From Amphibalanus amphitrite (Eukaryota; Arthropoda; Thecostraca; Balanomorpha; Balanidae): 64,000 nucleotides of DNA. Both the position numbers and the translations under genes were made by a program. The notes below the pieces were generated by a model. The model was given only the letters and a program-made list of their open reading frames with translations. It was not told the DNA's origin and did no database searches. The stretch lies in NCBI RefSeq assembly GCF_019059575.1, contig NW_024881843.1:1-64000 (forward strand), read 5' to 3'. Positions 58,240-64,000 of this stretch are shown piece by piece (positions within the stretch are counted from its first letter, which is position 1; the number at the start of each line of letters is the position of its first letter).

Positions 58240-58765
58240 TGTCAATATATGACAACAAATGACATACCTGGCAGTGAAAATGCTTGCCAGGTGTCACGCA
58301 CCTGCTGGAACCTGGCAGCAGTGCATGGCTGCCTACTTCTTAGATAGGAAATCAAAGGAACCACGCCCTTCGGTCCGGAGTCTGATTTCATGGCGAGCCC
58401 GTTTAGCCAGCTTCCTCTGAAGATGACGATATAGTTTTCCACTCCACATTCAATCTCTTAATACTGGGATGAACGGAGGAGATTTGAATCGCAAACAAAT
58501 TGTGAGTCGTTCTCCAATATGAATGAAAAATGCTGGCTGGCTGCTAATGCAAGTCTTCAGCCATGCCCAGCTAACACATAGACCCACAAGACATAAATAT
58601 GCCCGTCCACAACCCCTGTTGGAATATCGAAATTGTGCAAGAGACCGCTGAATCCTCCTGTCCCATCAAGTCTCAATTTTTGGTTTCACGAGTATAAATG
58701 CTCGCACGGATGATCGTTCCTTGAAATCAACAAGCTTGTCATCGATAGCATGTCATTCCTAAATC
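58240..58765 (-). pseudogene. Decayed piggyBac transposase fragment
   Basis: Reading the minus strand from about 58755, one frame gives AIDDKLVDFKERSSVR and then a KPK block before a stop. A shifted frame continues DGTGGFSGLLHNFDIPTG. This matches the conserved catalytic-region order of piggyBac transposases: an Asp-containing D-E-x-M-x-x-F-K-G-R-S-S-like block, a Y-x-x-x-K-P block, then F-x-x-x-x-x-F-D-x-Y-T-G. Stops and frameshifts between blocks mean that no protein is made. A further open piece (58242-58442) contains PLISYLRSR, plausible for the following segment but less certain. The rest of the transposase is not recognised. Confidence 0.65.
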
Positions 58766-59801
58766 CTAACGTGGTTTTAGAAGATATGGTCTGCTAGTGT
58801 CCTGCAGATCAAAAAGTTCACTATTGTCATCGTCAAACAGTTGCAAAACCATATTCCTATGAGCGTTAGAAAAGTCGAGATGTATGAGGCATGTAAGGCC
58901 ACTCATAGAAAGCTAGATGTTGGAAGATTGACAAGGATGAGAGGCGGCATAAGCGTACCAATATCGTTATGACATTTTAAGTCTGGAGCGAAATAGAGTT
59001 ATCTGGCGCAAGAGGAGCGAACTTCACAAATTTATGCATCTTATACCATCGTCATTTGCAATGACTCACAGGCCATTGCAATGCTTATCACCTGAGGAAA
59101 CTATGGCATTGGCACACCGTATGTTGCAGCGGCGAAAATTTCATAGAAAATATTGGAGTGCTTTGCCCACTGTATCATATCTAGTATCCCCAAAAATAAG
59201 GGTCCATATCTTTGACCCTGAAAAAGTTGCGATGTTTTGCAACATACTATGATATATGCTGAACATTTGTCTCACAGTATACCAAGTTTCTTTCCAAATA
59301 ACTAATTTTTTGTTTTCTAAATGCTTAAATTTACACTTGCATCTCAAATTGATTTTCGGCAAAGGACAAACTGACCCTCTTCAAAATCACCTGGTGGGAA
59401 ACTGAGAAATCGTTACTTAAAAATTTTGCCACCAGGTGGTTGCCAAGACGTACCACTTCTGATACAGCAGGGTTTTCAACAATTTTCACCTCTATGATTA
59501 GCAGGCGAATTTTCTGCAAATTGACTTACAGATATGATACCGGGGGCACTAGAGGGTTAACATAAGTCAAAAGGGCCCATTTTCGTTATATGTTAGCCCC
59601 CCCCCCCAAGTCCCCCAGGAAATGGAGTTAATGGGGCCCGGGGAGACGGTCCCCCTCCCGGTTTCTCCAGCCCTGTTTTGCATTGCCAGCTGCTATTTTC
59701 ATAAAATCAGATGCGCCTCAACGGATCAATAAGCCTTTAGTCGCCATGCTGTGTGGTCGATGCGTGTTTACCGCCGTGCTTCCTTCGCCGTGCTCCCACA
59801 G

Positions 59802-59932
59802 GAGAAGGTCAACAAGATGAACGTTCAGAACGTGTCGCTGGTGCTGTCGCCCACGATGCAGATCTCGCACCGGGTTCTCAACGCCTTCTTCCTCTACGGA
59901 AAGATTCTGTTCAGCGGCGTCATCATCAAACG
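59802..59932 (+). CDS. RALBP1: RALBP1 exon: RhoGAP Asn-motif and C-terminal helix
   Basis: 131 bp; acceptor TGCTCCCACAG ends at 59801, donor AAACG|GTGGGT at 59932. Phase 0 in, phase 2 out. It reads EKVNKMNVQNVSLVLSPTM then QISHRVLNAFFLYGKILF, matching the conserved K-M-N-x-x-N-x-x-x-V-x-x-P-T box of RhoGAP domains; the Asn involved in the active site is retained. This completes the domain. Confidence 0.95.
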
Positions 59933-60818
59933 GTGGGTGACGACTGACGGCTACTTCCAGTCACCCTCAGCCGACACCCAACAACACTGGCACCCGAAAA
60001 ACGGGCACTAATGTAGCCGCGGATTCCGTGCGTCAGCTAACTCTGTGTTCGCTGACTGTGTGTCCACTAACTGTGTGTCCGCTCACGGTATGTGATTCTG
60101 TGCCCGATGTGTGTCCGCTGACTGTGTGTCCACTAACTGTGTGTCCGCTCACGGTATGTGATTCTGTGCCCGATGTGTGTCCGCTGACTGGGTGTCCGCT
60201 AACTGTGTGTCCGCTCACGGTATGTGATTCTGTGCCCGATGTGTGTCCGCTGACTGGGTGTCCACTAACTGCGTGTCCGCTCACGGTATGTGATTCTGTG
60301 CCCGATGTGTGTTCGCTGACTGTGTGTCCACTAACTGTGTGTCCGCTCACGGTATGTGATTCTGTGCCCGATGTGTGTTCGCTGACTGTGTGTCCACTAA
60401 CTGTGTGTCCGCTCACGGTATGTGATTCTGTGCCCGATGTGTGTTCGCTGACTGTGTGTCCACTAACTGTGTGTCCGCTCACGGTATGTAATTCTGTGCC
60501 CGATGTGTGTCCGCTGACTGGGTGTCCACTAACTGTGTGTGCGCTCACGGTATGTGATTCTGTGCCCGATGTGTGTCCGCTGACTGGGTGTCCACTAACT
60601 GTGTGTCCGCTCACGGTATGTGATTCTGTGCCCGATGTGTGTCCGCTGACTGTGTGTCCACTAACTATGTGTCCGCTCACGGTATGTGATTCTGTGCCCG
60701 ATGTGTGTCCGCTGACTGTGTGTCCGCTCACGGTGTGTTCGCTAGCGGTGTTTGTGTACGTTCTACGTCCGCTGAAGATGTGTTGGCTGACTCGGCTGTG
60801 TGTCCGCTGCCTGTCCAG
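59933..60818 (+). repeat. RALBP1: RALBP1 intron with 62-bp minisatellite
   Basis: An 886-bp intron (donor GTGGGT, acceptor GCTGCCTGTCCAG). Most of it (about 60036-60750) is a tandem repeat with units of CTGACTGTGTGTCCACTAAC, TGTGTGTCCGCTCACGGTAT and GTGATTCTGTGCCCGATGTG, about 11 copies. A 337-codon frame runs through it into the next exon by chance; the 62-bp unit has a 12-14 bp sub-period (TGTGTGTCCGCT). Confidence 0.95.
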
Positions 60819-60996
60819 GTACGTGCCGCCGATCGCCGACGGTGACCTACCGGACACGGCCGCCGCCATTCAAGAGGAGATTGAGAAGCAGGAGTCGCTG
60901 CTGAGCCAGCTGCACGGCCAGCTCAAGTCGGGCAGCATCACGCAGCGGCGAGAGGAGCAGCTGTGGGAGGCGCAGCGCATCCTGACCCAGCTGAAG
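60819..60996 (+). CDS. RALBP1: RALBP1 exon: start of Ral-binding / coiled-coil region
   Basis: 178 bp; acceptor CCTGTCCAG ends at 60818, donor CTGAAG|GTCGGT at 60996. Phase 2 in, phase 0 out. It reads YVPPIADGDLPDTAAAI then EEIEKQESLLSQLHGQL and EEQLWEAQRILTQLK. In RALBP1 the helices with L-L-x-x-L-H and E-E-R-L-W-E-V-Q-R-I-L-T-x-L-K bind active Ral GTPases as a coiled coil, and this exon keeps that pattern (LWEAQRILTQLK). The rest of the protein is beyond the window. Confidence 0.95.
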
Positions 60997-63900
60997 GTCG
61001 GTGACGGTCGGCCCACTCACCATCCGCCCCTTCCGGTCTGACCCCAGGCCACTGACCGGGTGCTGACGCCGCTATCAGTGCCGGACGTATGATGACGCTG
61101 TGAAGTGTGTTATTGTTATTGGACCGTACAGTAGGTCTACAAAAAAAGTCCCCCGCTCCAGAGGCGGCCGGCCGGCCGAACCCCCGGATTCCAGCCCCGA
61201 CTCTATTGCGCAGGCCGCGGCAGCGACACGGGTCAGGTCGCGGCGCCCGGCGAGTGGGTCAGTTGGCGGCGGCCGGCCGTGGAGTGAGGACGCCGTGTGT
61301 GGGGCGCAGAGATGCCGCAGTGCAGAGGAGGGGAAGATAATGACTCTGCACGATGCCGGAAATGATGCCTTTGTGATCTAAATTAAACACCTGCAGTGCA
61401 TATCCTCCCTTGCCCCATTCCTATTTTATCATAATCCTTCAATAATCCGTAATGGCCATTCAACGCAAGCAAACAAAACAACCCGTTTAGCGGCGACCTC
61501 ATCTCGGATAAAAAACGACAGTGATGATTATACTAGACTTAGCGCGAGGGCAAATCGAGGGGTATAACTATATGTATCACATACCGATTATTTTATTCCC
61601 ATCTAGCGAATTAAGATTGGAGATCTTGTCCAATAAGTCAGCGGCCGTTCTAGACACAGATAAATGTTTTGTTTTCGGTCGCATAATCATCTGCAATAAT
61701 TCGAAGCGAGGTTTAACCCTCGCCGGCCGAGAAGAAGTGGCGGCCATGTATTTTTTTTGCGGTAGCTCAAAGCACACTGATGATAGAAGGCTGACATTTC
61801 ACATGCCTTACATTTGATTCAAGCTGGATCACTTGACATCAACCACGTTTTCAGGTCAGGTCACTTAACTATGACGTCTTAAGTAAACCTCTGCACGGTT
61901 GTCGGTTATAAAATGATGCAATCCGCATTGCACTTAGTGTCATATAAGCATAATGGGGAATTGTGGAAACTGTTAATTTGGCGTCGGAAATGATCTGAAA
62001 CTATACCTCAAGCACATGAAATCGTGACTTCATACATTCTTGGCAAGGTCTTATGCTTCACTTTTGCATTGTTCACCTTGCGTGACGTCATTTATGACGT
62101 CACTAGGGTCATAGTAGTGCTTCGTCAATAACTCCCGATCAAAATGAGCTAGCCAGTCGGGACAGCCATCAATGGACTTTGCAAGACTTGCCGAATCAAA
62201 TGTTATGCAACATGTCCTCCTTTCAACAGCTGCGTGACCTGCGTTGCCCTAACATGACATTGACCTGAGGTAAACATCCTAAATTGCTTCACCTAAACAA
62301 AAAAGCATATAAATCGACGCGTCTGAGAACGGAAAACACGATTGTATCGAAATGACGATAATGCGTTTATTATTTACCAAAAACCGATCAAATGCCTTGG
62401 GGCCCTTGAACTGCCCTAAAGAGGTCACTGATAGGTATTTTAAAATGGGGTACTAGTCGCTGCGTTACGTAACGACGCAAGCGCTCGATTTTTTTCCGCG
62501 AGGCTCTAGCAGCTAGCTCAATTATAGGAGCTAAACATGGGGTCGGGAAATCGCTCCCTTCTCACTCACTATTTGGCCGGGATAGTGTTTGCAATTATTG
62601 TTAAAATCTAGCATTTTAAGATTTCAAATGACCCATTTTCCCGCCCAAGTCTTTCAATTCAGGGTCATAACACCAGGTCACGTCACGTCAAGTGACCTTA
62701 CCTCAAGGAAAGTTCCTGTGCTCATCATATCTAAATACACCGACTAACCGATCGCTTCAGAACTTTCAGCGATTTTAATGGGCAACAGTATATGTATTTG
62801 AAACGTTTACTTTGCAATTTTGACATTGTTGACAGAAAGGCCGGGTCAATTTTGAGATCACTCAAGTCAATGGGAGAAAATTGAACTGCGCTTTTTTGGA
62901 CGGAACGCATAATAAACACTCTGAAAACATGTGGTGCTTGATGAGATACGATACCGAATGAGAAAATTGTTTGTTTTGTTGGGGGCCATCTTTTTTTGGT
63001 CTGAAAAGGCCCTTGCAGAGCTATGACATAACTATGCTCTGGTGTAGTAATTGGGTTGTGCGAGCCAGCGACAGTGATCTGCGGAAGCGAGACTGTTCCC
63101 GTGGGACGATTGCCCTGTCGGGACGGTCCATCCGTCTCCCAAACGGTCACCCGAAGAGGATTATGTGTCCTGGAATGGATCCGACATCAACTGCAGGTTG
63201 GCTGGTGAGGTGACCTCCAGTCCAGAGAGGGAAGCATGAAGACTAGGGGCGATGCGGATTGGTTTTTCCTGAGGATAGCGAGGACGGAAGGAATCTAGCA
63301 CCCTTGAACCTTCCTTATACTGAATGTATCTCAGGCTGTTAAATCTCCTAAGCGTTTTTTCTCGACATCGTCAAGGTGTCATTAACAAAAATATGAAATC
63401 CGGGAGGACAAATTAAATATAGAAATTGTGGCCAACAGAACATTATCAGTTGCCTTCAACATACTCATAAGCATGTTCACACACCCAGCTTACATATGAG
63501 CCATGTAATAATTATTTTTGATAGACATGCTTAAAGGAAATAGTTCACTTTTTAACATGGGTTTTGAACTGGAATAGCAGTTCCGTAGCTTGGGCTGAGA
63601 CGAGCATAAATCAGGAGCTTTTACAGCCCAACGATCACCCTAGGCAAAGATATTCTATTTCTCGTCCCGAAAAAGGTGTCTTGCGTTGAGGATGTGTGCC
63701 TTGCATATATTTCCATCCAGTATGAAAAGAGCATGGGTCCCGAAAATTCTTCAGAAAGTAGAGAAATTATCTACGAGAACTCTAGAGAAATTCTCGTACT
63801 GATCAATTAGGACATTCAGGGGAACATTATCAGATCGAGCAGATCGCCCAAATGCCGGTGGCTGCGATAATTTCTCTGTTTCTGAAGAATTTTCGGGACC

Positions 63901-64000
63901 CATGCTCTTTTCATACTGGATCGCGTGTGCCTTACAGAAACTGAAAAGTTCTTCCTATATCAAAATATAGAAAATAATCTTTTGTTATAAAAAGGTTTTA
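60997..64000 (+). other. RALBP1: RALBP1 intron continuing past the window, with TTAA-element remains
   Basis: No further RALBP1 exon is recognised. A half-element starts at TTAA 61713-61716 with CCCTCGCCGGCCGAG and continues with blocks shared with 43518-44548 (CATTTATGACGTCACTAGG at about 62090) and with 10870-11060 (GACCGATCGCTT...TTTCAGCGATT at about 62745-62780). Its right end was not found. Segment 63720-64000 is related to 590-698 and 3262-3330. Confidence 0.6.
63835..64000. repeat. Empty-site relative of the foldback insertion site
   Basis: Matches 592-698 followed by 3268-3330, running through CGCGTGTGCCTTACAG then AAACTGAAAAGTTCTTCC without the foldback. It gives the pre-insertion state of the 699-3261 element. 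Confidence 0.75.

Larger units (their letters stand above)
54804..59556 (-). mobile_element. piggyBac-type element with decayed transposase, 4.75 kb
   Basis: TTAA at 54800-54803 and 59557-59560; inverted ends CCCTCTAATGCCCAC and GGGGGCACTAGAGGG. A recognisable but broken piggyBac transposase lies on the minus strand (58240-58765). The Helitron 55196-57631 has inserted between the left end and the transposase, adding 2.4 kb. This element links the TTAA/CCCT-ended families of the window to piggyBac. Confidence 0.78.
51823..59801 (+). other. RALBP1: RALBP1 intron (about 8.0 kb)
   Basis: Donor GTAAGC at 51823; acceptor TGCTCCCACAG ending at 59801. It holds a 343-bp palindrome, a dispersed repeat, a GC-rich minisatellite, two TTAA elements and a second Helitron, listed separately. 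Between 53200 and 53640 no feature is recognised. Between 59561 and 59790 there is a C-run segment (59598-59608) and otherwise nothing. Confidence 0.85.

Noticed and set aside
60028..61041. 337-codon frame running into the RALBP1 exon
   Set aside because: It is intronic minisatellite plus exon; the acceptor CCTGTCCAG at 60818 and phase-2 match show that the exon starts at 60819.

Overview
This is a stretch of a metazoan nuclear genome, dominated by mobile elements, that lies inside one very long gene on the + strand. The gene encodes a RalA-binding protein 1 (RALBP1/RLIP76) orthologue. Six exons are visible: a Lys/Glu-rich N-terminal exon (6931-7337), four exons that build the RhoGAP domain (19234-19362, 50607-50751, 51645-51822, 59802-59932) and the start of the Ral-binding/coiled-coil region (60819-60996). 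All splice sites are GT-AG and the phases are mutually consistent. The first and last coding exons of the gene are outside the window. The introns (about 11.9 kb, 31.2 kb, 0.9 kb, 8.0 kb and 0.9 kb) hold everything else. The host looks like an invertebrate, probably an arthropod such as a crustacean, but this is inferred only from the transposon mix and GC-rich codon use.

Layout. 1-6.9 kb: a 2.6-kb foldback element with a nested hAT-type MITE, then three copies of an ACGGAGCGAGCG-ended repeat, one split by a TA-flanked (Tc1/mariner-type) element. 7.3-19.2 kb (first intron seen): nested TTAA-flanked elements (piggyBac-like) full of AGGTCA half-sites, palindromes, a TGAGTCA-rich hAT MITE, then a 39-bp and a 30-bp minisatellite running up to the next exon. 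19.4-50.6 kb: five head-to-tail Helitron copies (22004-42080), each with a long GGGTA array. Copy 1 is interrupted by a complete Ty3/Gypsy retrotransposon (identical 255-bp LTRs, one 1580-aa Gag-Pol ORF). Copy 2 is interrupted by a 5.7-kb CACTG element that itself contains TTAA and hAT elements. Copy 5 is interrupted by a 1.9-kb palindrome. A second CACTG element, a 60-bp satellite and several small repeats follow. 50.6-61.0 kb: the remaining RhoGAP exons. Two short introns are largely filled by minisatellites, and the 8-kb intron carries a 4.75-kb piggyBac-type element with a decayed transposase and a second, different Helitron. 61-64 kb: intron with degenerate TTAA-element sequence and an empty-site relative of the insertion site of the first foldback.

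The mobile elements could be delimited mostly by target-site duplications: TTAA for piggyBac-like, 8 bp for hAT, TA for mariner-like and CACTG elements, and A|T insertion for Helitrons. The most interesting signals are those shared across element classes: a ~40-bp ATCTC...CCGAT...GAAA motif in structurally unrelated transposons, GGTAG-type arrays inside two different Helitrons, and G-run/C-run hairpins next to the ends of the TTAA elements.
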